A stretch of DNA of 64,000 nt from Verrucomicrobiaceae bacterium (GCA_027487435.1 JAIYDP010000495.1:50227-114226), one strand, 5' to 3'; shown: positions 8,968 to 18,159, numbered from the stretch's first letter. Numbers and translations are program-made. The notes: a model not told the origin generated them from the sequence alone.

Positions 8968-10119
8968 TTAGAGATCAAAGAAACGTTTCGCTTTCGCAAA
9001 AAAGCCTTCCTCCATCGGCGAATTATTCTCGCCAATGGAATCTGCAAAAGCACGTAGTTTCTCCTGCTGTTCTTTGCTCAGTTTGGTCGGAATTTCCACT
9101 TGCATCGTGACATGCAAATCACCATGACGTCCGCCATTAAGACGAGGCATGCCTTTTTCGCGCAAACGAAACACCGTGCCGGCTTGGGTGCCTATCGGGA
9201 TTTTGATGGAGGTGTATCCTTCCAACGTAGGAACTTTCACCTCGCCACCTAACGCCGCAGTGGCAAAGGAAATCGGCACCTCGCAATGCAAATCGTCGCC
9301 TTCACGCTCGAAAACATCGTGCTTTTTGATGTGCAGGAAGACATACAGATCCCCCGACGGACCGCCGCGCAGACCGGCATCGCCATTGCCCGATGAACGA
9401 AGACGATTTCCGGTATCGACTCCCGCAGGAATGCGCAATTTGATGCTCGATTCTTTGGTAACACGGCCATCGCCGCCGCAGGCATCACAAGGATCGGTAA
9501 TCACCTCGCCGGTTCCATGACAAGTCGGGCATTCGGATTGCTGAACGAAAATACCTGCCGAGCGCGTGACCACGCCACGACCGCCGCATGTCTGGCATTT
9601 TTTCACACCGCTGCCGCTCTTGGAACCGCTGCCGGAGCATTTCTCGCACAAGGCTTCGCGCTCGATGAGCAACTCTTTTTCTACGCCCTTCGCAGCTTCT
9701 TCGAGAGACAGTTCAAGGTCATAGCGAAGGTCGCTACCGCGCTGCTTGCCGCTTTTCCGCTGGCCGCCGCCGCCGAAAAAGTCTTCAAAACCGCCGCCGC
9801 CAGCGCCGCCGAAGGCTCCGCCAAACATTTGACGGAAAATGTCCATCGGATCATGAAAACCACCGCCGCCGCCAGCACCGCCACCGCCGCCACTGAAGGC
9901 AGCGTGACCGTAACGATCATACGCGGCGCGCTTTTCTTCGTTGCTCAGAGCTTCGTAAGCTTCTCCGAGCTCCTTGAACTTATCTTCCGCCGCCTTATCC
10001 CCCGGGTTTTTGTCGGGGTGAAATTTCATTGCCAGCTTGCGGTAGGACTTTTTGATCTCGTCCGCACTCGCATTTTTGGCAACGCCAAGAATTTCATAAT
10101 AATCTCGCTTCTCAGGCAT
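8968..10119 (-). CDS. dnaJ: Chaperone DnaJ
   Basis: A 383-residue type I Hsp40 cochaperone that stimulates DnaK ATPase and delivers unfolded proteins. The J domain (DYYEILGV, HPD in KFHPDKNPGD) is followed by a long Gly/Phe-rich linker and four zinc-binding repeats (CEKCSGSG, CQTCGGRG, CPTCHGTG, CDACGGDG), then the C-terminal substrate-binding domain. The start at 10119 gives the canonical MPEKRDYYE and is preceded by an AGGAAG ribosome binding site; a start 45 bases further upstream is less likely. Its first codons overlap the 3' end of grpE by 8 bases, so the two are probably translationally coupled. Confidence 0.97.
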   Translation of the reverse strand: MPEKRDYYEILGVAKNASADEIKKSYRKLAMKFHPDKNPGDKAAEDKFKELGEAYEALSNEEKRAAYDRYGHAAFSGGGGGAGGGGGFHDPMDIFRQMFGGAFGGAGGGGFEDFFGGGGQRKSGKQRGSDLRYDLELSLEEAAKGVEKELLIEREALCEKCSGSGSKSGSGVKKCQTCGGRGVVTRSAGIFVQQSECPTCHGTGEVITDPCDACGGDGRVTKESSIKLRIPAGVDTGNRLRSSGNGDAGLRGGPSGDLYVFLHIKKHDVFEREGDDLHCEVPISFATAALGGEVKVPTLEGYTSIKIPIGTQAGTVFRLREKGMPRLNGGRHGDLHVTMQVEIPTKLSKEQQEKLRAFADSIGENNSPMEEGFFAKAKRFFDL

Positions 10120-10678
10120 CTTCGCTTCCTTTCTGTTCTGCGGAATCTTTCGCCACCACGACATTTGCGGGGCGGAGCAAACGATCTTTTAATTTGAATC
10201 CCCGACGCGTAACCCGCAGGACGGTCCCCGGTGGCTTATCACTTGGCTCTTCGCTGATGGCTTCATGGAGATTTGGATCAAAGGGCAGACCCAAAGCGGG
10301 CACTTCTTCGACACCAAGGCCGCTGAGGAAGTCGGCCAATTGCTTCCGTACCATGTCCATGCCGATATAAATCATGGAAGTCGTGTCTGATGCTGCAGCT
10401 TGCATACCCATCTCAAAGTTGTCCAAAATGGGCAAAAGCTCTTCCAATAGACCTTGATTGGCGTAGCGCATGGCCTCTTCGCGCTCGCGGGCAACGCGCT
10501 TGCGGAAGTTATCAAAGTCAGCGGCTCCACGCATCGCGACATCGCGCCAACGCGCCGATTCCTCTGCCAAGGCTTGGATCGTATCCACAGCCTGAGCGCC
10601 CTCCATTTCGTTCACATCTTGGCCATCGGCATGGCTTTCGTGTGTTGTTTGATTTGCTGTATTTTCTGTTTCGCTCAT
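10112..10678 (-). CDS. grpE: Nucleotide exchange factor GrpE
   Basis: A 188-residue protein that releases ADP from DnaK. The Glu-rich N-terminal coiled coil is followed by the family core (FDNFRKRVAREREEA, LLEELLPILDNFEMGM) and the beta domain ending GFKLKDRLLRPANVVV. The start at 10678 (MSETENTAN) is preferred over an upstream in-frame codon because it gives the usual length. It is first in a grpE-dnaJ-rsmE block. dnaK is not in this window. Confidence 0.95.
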   Translation of the reverse strand: MSETENTANQTTHESHADGQDVNEMEGAQAVDTIQALAEESARWRDVAMRGAADFDNFRKRVAREREEAMRYANQGLLEELLPILDNFEMGMQAAASDTTSMIYIGMDMVRKQLADFLSGLGVEEVPALGLPFDPNLHEAISEEPSDKPPGTVLRVTRRGFKLKDRLLRPANVVVAKDSAEQKGSEDA

Positions 10679-10722
10679 ACGAGGGATATTGGTAGCCGAT
10701 AAAGTTGATTCGTCAATCCTGG

Positions 10723-10750
10723 AAAATATGCCGCCTTGGCACTTTGACAA
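10723..10750 (-). promoter_or_regulatory. Candidate sigma70-type promoter for grpE-dnaJ
   Basis: On the minus strand a TTGTCA box (plus-strand 10745-10750) and a TATTTT box (10723-10728) are separated by 16 bases, about 45 bp upstream of grpE. The fit to consensus is moderate. No CIRCE-type inverted repeat was seen in this 109-bp divergent region. Confidence 0.3.
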
Positions 10751-10787
10751 ATCGTCTCGCCTGCCTCACAGTCACCTTCTACCCATT

Positions 10788-11861
10788 ATGTCGTCACCCA
10801 AATTATTCATCCCCGGCCCTATCGATGTATCTCCTGCCACTTATGCCGCCATGTCCCGAACGATGATTGGTCATCGCGGTGCGGAATTTGAAGCGCTCTA
10901 CGCTTCCACGCAAGCAGGTTTGCAAGCATTGGCCGGCACCGCACGTCCTGTTTTCCTTGCCACTTCTTCGGCATGGGGCGTGATGGAGGCCGCAATTCGC
11001 AATCTTGCACAAAAAAAAGTCCTCAATCTCTGCAAAGGTGCCTTTTCCGATAAATGGTTTGATGTTACAAAAAAATGCGGCTTTGAAGCGGAAAAAATCC
11101 AAGTCGAATGGGGGCAACCCATCGATCCTGAGGCCGTGCGCAGCAAGCTGCAAGAAGGTGGTTTTGATACCGTAACTCTCATTCACAACGAAACATCCAC
11201 CGGATGCATGAGCGACTTGCAGGCCATCGCCGCAGTCGTAAAATCCTTCCCGGATATCATGCTGATTGTGGATACCGTTTCGTCCTTCTCGGCTGTGCCG
11301 ATTTGCATGGACGAATGGGGCATTGATGTTTTGCTTGCTGGAGTGCAAAAAGCCATGGCACTGCCACCCGGCCTGGCGATTTTCGCGGTTTCTGCTGCCG
11401 CGATGGAGCGTGCGGCCTCGATCAAAAACCGGGGTTATTATTTCGATTTCTTGGAGTTCGAAAAAAACGCCGCAGCGAACAACACTCCCAGCACGCCAGC
11501 CATTTCGCTCATTTTTGGCCTCCAACACATTCTGCAAACCATTGCCGAAGAAGGAATCGAAAACCGCTTCGCCCGCCATCGCAGCAACAATGCCTTGATC
11601 GATGCTTGGTCACAGCGCCACGGCTTCGAGCACTTTGCCCCTGAGGGATTCCGTTCGGTTTCCCTTTCCTGTTTTCACACGCCCACGGGCTTTGATCAAT
11701 CTGCCTTCATCAAGGCTCTGAAAACGAAGCACAATCTGCTCATCAACGGCGGCTACGGAAAAATCAAAGGCCTGACCTTCCGCATTTCCAATATGGGAAA
11801 TGAAACCAACGCCACCATGAACGAGCTCATCGCGGCGATGGACGACGTGCTTTCCGCCTAA
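10788..11861 (+). CDS. Class V aminotransferase, alanine/serine-glyoxylate type
   Basis: A 357-residue PLP-dependent aminotransferase of fold type I, related to alanine-glyoxylate and serine-glyoxylate aminotransferases. Visible features are the N-terminal LFIPGPIDVSP, the HRGAEFEALY segment, DTVSSFSAVP with the cofactor-binding Asp, and GVQKAMALPPGL with the likely Schiff-base Lys. The start at 10788 (MSSPKLFIPGP) matches the family. It is divergent from grpE. The exact amino donor cannot be told from sequence; a role in glyoxylate or serine metabolism is inferred. Confidence 0.8.
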   Translation: MSSPKLFIPGPIDVSPATYAAMSRTMIGHRGAEFEALYASTQAGLQALAGTARPVFLATSSAWGVMEAAIRNLAQKKVLNLCKGAFSDKWFDVTKKCGFEAEKIQVEWGQPIDPEAVRSKLQEGGFDTVTLIHNETSTGCMSDLQAIAAVVKSFPDIMLIVDTVSSFSAVPICMDEWGIDVLLAGVQKAMALPPGLAIFAVSAAAMERAASIKNRGYYFDFLEFEKNAAANNTPSTPAISLIFGLQHILQTIAEEGIENRFARHRSNNALIDAWSQRHGFEHFAPEGFRSVSLSCFHTPTGFDQSAFIKALKTKHNLLINGGYGKIKGLTFRISNMGNETNATMNELIAAMDDVLSA

Positions 11862-11891
11862 TTTCTTCCATCATCCCGCAGAATATTTCTT

Positions 11892-11913
11892 GCGCCGAGC
11901 GTCGTTTCGGCGC
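11892..11913 (+). terminator. Possible terminator hairpin after the aminotransferase gene
   Basis: GCGCCGA (11892-11898) can pair with TCGGCGC (11907-11913) around an 8-base loop, 30 bp after the stop codon. There is no T tract after the stem, so intrinsic termination is doubtful. Confidence 0.3.
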
Positions 11914-11936
11914 ATACATCTCTTGTCCACCATGAT

Positions 11937-12011
11937 GCCGCTGTAGCTCAGGGGTAGAGCAGCTCATTCGTAATGAGCAGGTCGTCGGTTCAAATCCGAC
12001 CAGCGGCTCCA
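11937..12011 (+). tRNA. tRNA-Thr (anticodon CGU)
   Basis: A complete 75-nt cloverleaf with encoded CCA. The acceptor stem GCCGCTG pairs with CAGCGGC, with a T discriminator. The D arm contains AGCTCAGGGGTAGAGC. The anticodon stem GCTCA/TGAGC closes the loop TTCGTAA with anticodon CGT, and the T arm has GGTTCAAATCC. It reads ACG threonine codons. Confidence 0.95.
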
Positions 12012-12038
12012 GCATGTGAGTGGATCATTTTACCCCGT

Positions 12039-12668
12039 ATGCCAGACTTGTCCCATGAAGATCATTTCCGATCTCTCGGCCACAGCATCATTTGCGGCAT
12101 TGATGAAGCTGGTCGTGGCCCTCTTGCTGGTCCCGTTTGTGCGGCGGCAGTCGTGCTTCCCGTAGATTTCTCATGCCCAGGACTCAACGATTCGAAAAAA
12201 ATCAAACCAGCCCAACGCGACTCTCTTTATCATACCCTGACTAGCAATTCCTCTGTATTCTGGGCCAGTGCGATCATCGAAGCAGCAGAAATTGACTCCA
12301 TGAACATCCTCGCCGCAACCCACAAGGCCATGGCTCTCGCAGCAGCAGAACTGCAGGTTCGTTTTGCAACGCCATTGCACCTTTGCTTAATCGATGGCCT
12401 AGCCGTCCCACGCTTTCCATTGCCAAGTCATGCCATCGTCAAGGGTGACAGCATTTCTCTATCGATTGCTGCTGCCAGCATCATTGCCAAAGTCACACGA
12501 GATCGCATCATGCATTCCTATGCCCAAGAATTTCCTGAATACGGATTTGAACGCCACATGGGCTATGGCACCAAACAACACCTTACCGCACTTACCACCT
12601 ATGGGCCTTGCCGCATTCATCGTCGCTCGTTTCAGCCCGTATCTCAACTCACCCTGCCGCTTGAGTGA
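12039..12668 (+). CDS. rnhB: Ribonuclease HII
   Basis: A 209-residue endonuclease that cuts the RNA strand of RNA-DNA hybrids and starts removal of misincorporated ribonucleotides. The signature GIDEAGRGPLAGPV with catalytic Asp-Glu is near residue 20, LNDSKKIKPAQR follows, and a further acidic residue is in LIDGL. The start at 12039 (MPDLSHEDHF) is downstream of the tRNA gene; an upstream in-frame start would lie inside the tRNA. Its 3' end overlaps the next gene. Confidence 0.95.
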   Translation: MPDLSHEDHFRSLGHSIICGIDEAGRGPLAGPVCAAAVVLPVDFSCPGLNDSKKIKPAQRDSLYHTLTSNSSVFWASAIIEAAEIDSMNILAATHKAMALAAAELQVRFATPLHLCLIDGLAVPRFPLPSHAIVKGDSISLSIAAASIIAKVTRDRIMHSYAQEFPEYGFERHMGYGTKQHLTALTTYGPCRIHRRSFQPVSQLTLPLE

Positions 12669-13041
12669 CCGCCACGGCAACGCATGGAAGAATCAAGTAG
12701 TTGGCGCTTTCGGCGAAACCGTTGCCTGCCACTGGCTCCGCGCGCACGGTGGGAAAATTCTCTATCAAAACTACCGAGCCCCGGATGGTGGAGAGGTGGA
12801 CATCGTTGCTCGCAGCGGCAATTTACTTCGTTTCATCGAAGTAAAAACACGTCGCGCTGGAGGCATAGGACGGCCACTTGATGCCGTGGATCGCGCCAAG
12901 CTGGCACTCATTGAGCGCGGAGCGAATTCATGGCTCAAACGATTAAAAAGAAGAGATCTCCCATGGAGATTCGATGTCATCGAGGTCATCCTTACGGAAG
13001 GAGCCAAGCCCGATGTTCATCTTGTCGAAAATGTCCTTTGA
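12601..13041 (+). CDS. YraN/UPF0102 family nuclease-like protein
   Basis: A protein of up to 146 residues with the restriction-endonuclease-like YraN fold: GAFGETVACHWLRAHG, then NYRAPDGGEVDIVARSG and LRFIEVKTRR, which supply the Glu, Asp and Glu-x-Lys residues of a PD-(D/E)XK-type site. Biological function is unsettled. The ATG at 12601 overlaps rnhB by 68 bases. A TTG at 12661 would leave an 8-base overlap and give 126 residues, closer to the usual family length. An rnhB-yraN pairing is common in bacteria. Confidence 0.85.
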   Translation: MGLAAFIVARFSPYLNSPCRLSDRHGNAWKNQVVGAFGETVACHWLRAHGGKILYQNYRAPDGGEVDIVARSGNLLRFIEVKTRRAGGIGRPLDAVDRAKLALIERGANSWLKRLKRRDLPWRFDVIEVILTEGAKPDVHLVENVL

Positions 13042-13155
13042 TTTTTTCCCGATAAATTCCCAACACAGAGACTTGCCAAGCAATGCTTTGCCTTGCAAGA
13101 TGTCGCCGCAAAATTGGTTCATACTCCGAACAGAACGTTACAACTGATAAATCCC

Positions 13156-14547
13156 ATGGCAGAAATCACTGAACTCGAACTTCCACAAAACGTAAAAAGC
13201 TTTTGGCTCAAAGCAAAAAGTGCAGTGGAAATGAAAAACCACGGCTACGCAGTAAGCCTCATTCAAGCGATCCTCAAGGATCATCCAGGCTTCCTCGTCG
13301 GCAGAGAAATGATGCGAAATTGTGAAAGCGTCATTACGGGTGGACCGAAGAAAAAACAAAAAATCTTCGGTATGGAAACCAACAGCGGTCCGGGCATGAA
13401 AATCCAAAGCACCGCGAAAAAGGATCCAGCAGGTGCCGTTTTACTCATTGAGAAAGAACTCGAAAAAGATCCCTACAACATCGCATTCAACGAGTTACTG
13501 CACGATTGTTTCCTCGCCATGGAACTCTTTGAGAGCGCAGCTTTCGCTTTAGAAACCTTACGCAAAGGACATCCGGATAACACCAAGTCCATGCACAAGC
13601 TCGCCACCTACTACATCACTCGTGGTCGGCCCGATGCTGCGGGAGATGTTTATACCGACATTCTCAAAGCCGCACCTACTGACGGCATTGCCATCAAAGG
13701 CTCGAAGGACTGCGCCGCGCAGCACTCCATGCAACGTGCCAAATGGGACGAAAATAGCGATGTCAAAGACATCATGAAGGATCAAAAGGAATTCCAAGAC
13801 CTCGAAGCATCCAATCGCGCCGGCATGACCAAAGATCAAATGTTTGAAAAACGCGATCGCCTCATCGAACGCTACAACCAAGATCCTAACTCTCTCGCTG
13901 CATCTAAAGATCTTGCGCAAATCTTCGAACAACTCGAAGACTGGGAAAATGCCGCCAGCTTCTATAACTGGGCACACAGCCTTAGCAACGGCGATGTTGC
14001 TTTGAAAAATAAGTCCCGCGAAGCGACTGACAAATTGATTAGCAACCAAATCCGTAGCTTAGAAGACGCAGTTGCTGAAAATCCCAATGATGACTCTCTC
14101 CGTCAGCAGCTGCATGATGTCCAAAAAGCTCGCGCCGTGGAAATGGTCGAAAACGCAAAAATCCGCGTGGAGGAAAACCCTACCGACCCCACCCTACGCT
14201 TCGAGTTAGGCCAAGCATTTTTCAATGCAGAAGACTACTCCTCGGCGATTCCTCACCTCCAACAAGCAAAAACCAATCCGCACATCCGCACCAAGGTTCT
14301 TTTGCTTCTCGGACGCACCTTTAAGGCGAAATCGATGTTCGACATCGGCATCAAACAGCTTTCCGACGCTCTCGCCGATCTCCACGGTATGGATAGCACC
14401 AAGAAGCAAGTCCTTTATGAGAAAGGCCTCATTCACGAAGAAATTGGCGACAAGTCCGCTGCACTCGATTGCTTCAAGCAAATCTACGAAGTGGACTACA
14501 ACTATCGTGACGTTGCACAACGAGTTGAATCCTCGTACGGCGATTAA
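13156..14547 (+). CDS. TPR-repeat protein
   Basis: A 463-residue soluble protein with multiple tetratricopeptide-like helical pairs (for example LRFELGQAFFNAEDYSSAIPHL and the final LIHEEIGDKSAALDCFKQIY). A Lys-rich linker (GGPKKKQKIFGM) near residue 65 separates an N-terminal unit from the rest. No signal peptide or membrane segment is present, so it is probably a cytoplasmic scaffold. The start at 13156 gives MAEITELELPQ. It lies 36 bp upstream of the exosortase gene on the same strand, so an accessory role in envelope assembly is possible but unproven. Confidence 0.7.
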   Translation: MAEITELELPQNVKSFWLKAKSAVEMKNHGYAVSLIQAILKDHPGFLVGREMMRNCESVITGGPKKKQKIFGMETNSGPGMKIQSTAKKDPAGAVLLIEKELEKDPYNIAFNELLHDCFLAMELFESAAFALETLRKGHPDNTKSMHKLATYYITRGRPDAAGDVYTDILKAAPTDGIAIKGSKDCAAQHSMQRAKWDENSDVKDIMKDQKEFQDLEASNRAGMTKDQMFEKRDRLIERYNQDPNSLAASKDLAQIFEQLEDWENAASFYNWAHSLSNGDVALKNKSREATDKLISNQIRSLEDAVAENPNDDSLRQQLHDVQKARAVEMVENAKIRVEENPTDPTLRFELGQAFFNAEDYSSAIPHLQQAKTNPHIRTKVLLLLGRTFKAKSMFDIGIKQLSDALADLHGMDSTKKQVLYEKGLIHEEIGDKSAALDCFKQIYEVDYNYRDVAQRVESSYGD

Positions 14548-14583
14548 TCAAAACACATCTTTCATCACGTCTCGTCTATCACC

Positions 14584-15537
14584 ATGATCGAAAACTCATC
14601 GTCAAGCTCAAGAACCACTCTTTACACCGTCCTAGCTTGCGCCGGAGTTCTTTTGTTCTTCTATTTGGGTATAAGCGGGTATGGACCTGGCCGTCTGCAA
14701 TCTCTTTTTGAGGTGTTGTACGATAGCTGGAACGAAGAAACAAGATATGAACATGGGCCATTTTACCCCATCATCATCATTGGCCTTTTCATCTACCGCT
14801 GGAAAGACATTCGCAACTCTGTTGGACGGGGAGAAACGCGTGGTCTTGCGCTCGTTGCACTAGGCATCCTTTTCTACCTGCTTGCTCATCGGGTCATCCA
14901 ATGGCGCGTCGGCATGGGAGCGCTTCCTTTCATGCTGCACGGTGCAGTTTGGTACTTGTGGGGCAGGAAAACGGCGCTGATAACTGCGTTTCCGATTTAT
15001 TATATTTGGCTCAGTGTGCCATTACCGGATGTCCAGCAAGCCACTGTGCCCATGCAAAACCTTTCGATCAAAATCAGTCAGTCGATCTGTGGACTATTTG
15101 GCGTCGATACGATTGCGGAAGGTTCTAAGATTTCCCCTGTGGATAAAAGCTGGAAAGAGTTTGAAATTGCCGAGAGTTGTAGCGGAATCCGCTCTTTGAT
15201 GGCCCTGCTGATGATTTCCAGTGCGTGGGCATACGCCACTTCGGGGATTTCTTTGGCAAAACGTGCGCTACTTTTGCTCAGTGCGTTACCGCTTGCGATC
15301 ATCGGAAATGGTCTGCGCGTCTCTTCCATCTTTCTCATCGCTCACTACGGCAGTGAGGAGTTTGCGCGAAAAACATGGCATGACAACTCGGGGTTGCTGT
15401 TGTTTTACCCGATATCTTTGATTTCGATGATGGCACTGCAATCGCTATTTCAAGGAAATCTACCATGGAAGAAGAAAGTCGTGCGTCGTCAATCTTCTGA
15501 CTTCAAAACACAACCATCAGAAGTTTCTGAGTTATGA
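14584..15537 (+). CDS. Exosortase (archaeosortase/exosortase family transpeptidase)
   Basis: A 317-residue polytopic membrane protein of about eight helices. Exosortases are thiol transpeptidases that process proteins with a C-terminal sorting tail such as PEP-CTERM. The three expected catalytic residues are visible: Cys199 in ESCSGIRSL, Arg245 in GNGLRVSSI and His266 in TWHDNSG. Its last four bases overlap the start of the EpsI gene (ATGA). No PEP-CTERM substrate lies in this window. It converges on the large EPS locus, and exosortase genes commonly lie next to EPS clusters. The subtype cannot be assigned by eye. Confidence 0.9.
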   Translation: MIENSSSSSRTTLYTVLACAGVLLFFYLGISGYGPGRLQSLFEVLYDSWNEETRYEHGPFYPIIIIGLFIYRWKDIRNSVGRGETRGLALVALGILFYLLAHRVIQWRVGMGALPFMLHGAVWYLWGRKTALITAFPIYYIWLSVPLPDVQQATVPMQNLSIKISQSICGLFGVDTIAEGSKISPVDKSWKEFEIAESCSGIRSLMALLMISSAWAYATSGISLAKRALLLLSALPLAIIGNGLRVSSIFLIAHYGSEEFARKTWHDNSGLLLFYPISLISMMALQSLFQGNLPWKKKVVRRQSSDFKTQPSEVSEL

Positions 15538-16322
15538 AACGGAATATCTTTCTCTTTGGCTTCTTACTTTGTGGACTAAGTTTGATGTGGGTTTTGCCCA
15601 AACGAGGCACCGTAGCACCATCGTCACTCTCTATGACCGAAATCAACATGGAGGAAAAAGTGCCTCCTCTTGCGTTTGGGGAATGGGAGGGATTCAAAAC
15701 CCTCCCCACTGAAGATGAAAGAAAAATTCTTGCCTCAGACACCAACTTCATCAAAGCGCGTTACACCTGCAAAGACTTTCCTTTTCTCGAAACTACCGAT
15801 GAAAAAATCTACCAAAATGTCGTGAGTCTCTCCATCGTCATCTCTGGGCACGATATCAACAATTCCATTCACCGTCCAGAACGATGCCTTGTTGCGCAAG
15901 GACATCAAGAAATGCTCAGCCTACCAAGCCAAATAACCACGCCTCAAGGCCGTTCGCTAGAAGTAAGAAAAATCTCTAGTCGTGCTAATTTCCGCATCAC
16001 ACAAAATGAGCCAGAGAATCATCAGCGCGGCTTCATAAGCTACTATTACTTCGTAGGACACAAACGTCTCACCAGCAGTCACTGGAGCCGAACTCTCATG
16101 GATATGCAAGATCGGCTCATGACAGGAACCGACCAGCAATGGTCGTTCATTATGGTTTCTGCAGCTCATGACCTTGGTGCATCAGCAGAAGAAACCGAAA
16201 CGCATCGCAGAGCTGTAGATAAAAAAATCCGCCAATTCTTGGGAGAACTGACGGATCGCATCGTGGACTGGAATCAAATTGATTTGTCGAACGTTACTCC
16301 TGTTTCGGCACCTCAACATTAG
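15534..16322 (+). CDS. EpsI-like exosortase-associated protein
   Basis: A 262-residue protein with one N-terminal membrane anchor (residues 4-21) and an extracytoplasmic domain carrying the family hallmark HRPERCLVAQGH (residues 113-124). EpsI-like proteins occur fused to or beside exosortases and in EPS loci; their biochemical role is not established. It overlaps the exosortase gene by 4 bases, and its 3' end overlaps the convergent O-antigen-ligase-like gene by 29 bases, so the two transcripts are partly antisense. Confidence 0.85.
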   Translation: MKRNIFLFGFLLCGLSLMWVLPKRGTVAPSSLSMTEINMEEKVPPLAFGEWEGFKTLPTEDERKILASDTNFIKARYTCKDFPFLETTDEKIYQNVVSLSIVISGHDINNSIHRPERCLVAQGHQEMLSLPSQITTPQGRSLEVRKISSRANFRITQNEPENHQRGFISYYYFVGHKRLTSSHWSRTLMDMQDRLMTGTDQQWSFIMVSAAHDLGASAEETETHRRAVDKKIRQFLGELTDRIVDWNQIDLSNVTPVSAPQH

Positions 16323-18159
16323 CTCCTTTGAGATAGTTGATATTGTTTTCAACCTCGGTTCTCAAGCGGCGGTAGTCGCCATCGACGTAGTAACCACCTT
16401 TGACTCGATCAATTTCTTCTTTAGAGCGCATAAACAACACCAAGGCTTTTTCTGGTTGTCGAGCTAGCCAGAGACGACTCGCACGCAGCATCAAATGTGT
16501 CGCATAGTGATAACGTGTCCCATAAAACGCCTCTCGCGGCTCCAACGGACCCAAAATTCGATGATAAATCGGTTCCGACAGATCGAACATTTCTAACGAA
16601 TCATAGATCAATGCGAGATTCAGTTCTTGCATCAAATTCCCCGGCGATCGCTTGACCACATGCAGTTGATACTCCAGAGCTTTTTCCGCACGGGCACGAT
16701 TTTTTTTCTGATCAAAATCTGCGGCATTCATCTTCACCAAATGCTTTGCTGCATCTGCATAGAGACGAAAATCCGGACGTATTTTCAAGGCTCGCTCAAA
16801 GCTATCTGCTCTGGCACTAGCACTTTCATTTTGCGCCATCCCTGGCTTGATGATCCACCAAGCACGGGCATCTGCTATTGCGACCCAAGCGACGGCGAGG
16901 GCAGCAGCCATACCCACAAATCTCTTCGTAAGCATCACCCACTGCTTCGCGTCGCTACGTTGGCTCCTTAATAACAAAATGGATAAAAAGCAGCCCATCA
17001 ATATTACATCAGGCAATACGTGGTAAACAAAACTGAAAAATGCTTGAACACCCATACCCACCAAGGCGCCCATACTGCCAAGAATCTCCCCTTCAGATCG
17101 ATCCGTTGTGCCCACGATCGTCAAAAAAGCCACCCCGCGGAAAAACGCCACCAGAAATAGAACGAGCAACAATCCTGCGCCCAACAACCCATAATCTACT
17201 GCGGCTTGTAAATATTCATTGTGTACGTATTCAATGTCCCCGCTACCTGTCCAAAGTTCGTCGGGATTCCATTTTGTGATATAGTCCAAAAAGAACGAAC
17301 GACTTCCGCCACCCATCAACGGCTTATCTCCGATCAGTTCCATCGCGATACTGGCAAACTCTAACCTTCCACTATCGCCGCCTTGCCGATGAGACAACAT
17401 TTTCGAACCAATATTCCAGGCACCGATGATGAGAATCGGCGCGGCTACAGCAGAGATAATCAAAGCAAGGCCAGCCCAAGAAAGCTTTCTTCTCCATAAA
17501 TCGCACAACCAACCGATTCCGACAACGGCAGTTCCGCAACCAAGGCCCAGAAATGCGCCTCGAGAATTGGACAATACACATCCCGCCACAGACAAAAGAT
17601 AGATCAAAGCATATCCAAATCGCATCCATTTCGCCGAGGAACTCATCAGAGCCATTCCCAAACCAAACAAGCCGGCACCGAGCAAAAAGTTTGCGAAATG
17701 ATTGTAGTGAGAATACAAGCCACTCGGAAACGTAACCGTGGCACGCTTAAGGTAGATCGGATAAAAATCAATGTTCGCACGTTGCGCAAAAGCTGTAGCG
17801 ATGTTCGCTATCACCAAGACACCTAGAGCAACCAACAAGGTCATTCGCATGGTTCGCTGTGATGTGCCGGCAGTCCACCACGCTCCAAGAACGCATCCAG
17901 CAAGCAATAATCCATCGCTACGGGCGAAGTCGGCACATGGCGAAAACAACATCCTGACGACATAATATCCAACTACTGCTGCTACCAGAATGCTCCATGA
18001 ACTTAGAAGATTGCTCGGCTTTTGTAATGCATCAATCGCAGATGATGCAGCCAAAAACAACAGTGGCATGCCACAAACAAACGGATCTAAGCCAACGGCC
18101 AATGCACCTGCTAGCCAAAATCCGCACACAAATAAAATGCTTGGTAATCCCCTAGTCAT
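16294..18159 (-). CDS. O-antigen ligase/polymerase-like membrane protein with C-terminal helical domain
   Basis: A 621-residue protein with 10-12 predicted membrane helices and the Wzy_C/O-antigen-ligase pattern: the large periplasmic loop has GGGSRSFFLDYITKW and HNEYLQAAVDYGLLG. After about residue 430 a soluble helical, TPR-like tail follows (FERALKIRPDFRLYADAAK). It is expected to polymerise or transfer lipid-linked glycan at the outer face of the inner membrane. It is the last gene of the EPS operon, and its start overlaps the upstream gene by 4 bases. A second Wzy-like gene lies at 36638-38221; which one is polymerase and which is ligase cannot be decided. Confidence 0.8.
   Translation of the reverse strand: MTRGLPSILFVCGFWLAGALAVGLDPFVCGMPLLFLAASSAIDALQKPSNLLSSWSILVAAVVGYYVVRMLFSPCADFARSDGLLLAGCVLGAWWTAGTSQRTMRMTLLVALGVLVIANIATAFAQRANIDFYPIYLKRATVTFPSGLYSHYNHFANFLLGAGLFGLGMALMSSSAKWMRFGYALIYLLSVAGCVLSNSRGAFLGLGCGTAVVGIGWLCDLWRRKLSWAGLALIISAVAAPILIIGAWNIGSKMLSHRQGGDSGRLEFASIAMELIGDKPLMGGGSRSFFLDYITKWNPDELWTGSGDIEYVHNEYLQAAVDYGLLGAGLLLVLFLVAFFRGVAFLTIVGTTDRSEGEILGSMGALVGMGVQAFFSFVYHVLPDVILMGCFLSILLLRSQRSDAKQWVMLTKRFVGMAAALAVAWVAIADARAWWIIKPGMAQNESASARADSFERALKIRPDFRLYADAAKHLVKMNAADFDQKKNRARAEKALEYQLHVVKRSPGNLMQELNLALIYDSLEMFDLSEPIYHRILGPLEPREAFYGTRYHYATHLMLRASRLWLARQPEKALVLFMRSKEEIDRVKGGYYVDGDYRRLRTEVENNINYLKGANVEVPKQE

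Noticed and set aside
9517..10197. 226-codon plus-strand frame opposite dnaJ
   Set aside because: It is an antisense shadow of dnaJ, rich in Ala because it mirrors the Gly/Phe and Gly-rich codons of the linker.
10679..10787. CIRCE heat-shock operator upstream of grpE
   Set aside because: No TTAGCACTC-type half-site with an inverted partner could be found in the divergent region.
11937..12011. tRNA-Thr as an integration site of a mobile element
   Set aside because: The flanking genes are ordinary housekeeping genes, no integrase is present, and no direct repeat of the tRNA 3' end was noticed.
16368..16375. GGCGGTAG, the core of the enterobacterial ops antitermination element
   Set aside because: It lies within the ligase-like coding region, on the strand opposite to operon transcription, and at the operon end rather than its leader.
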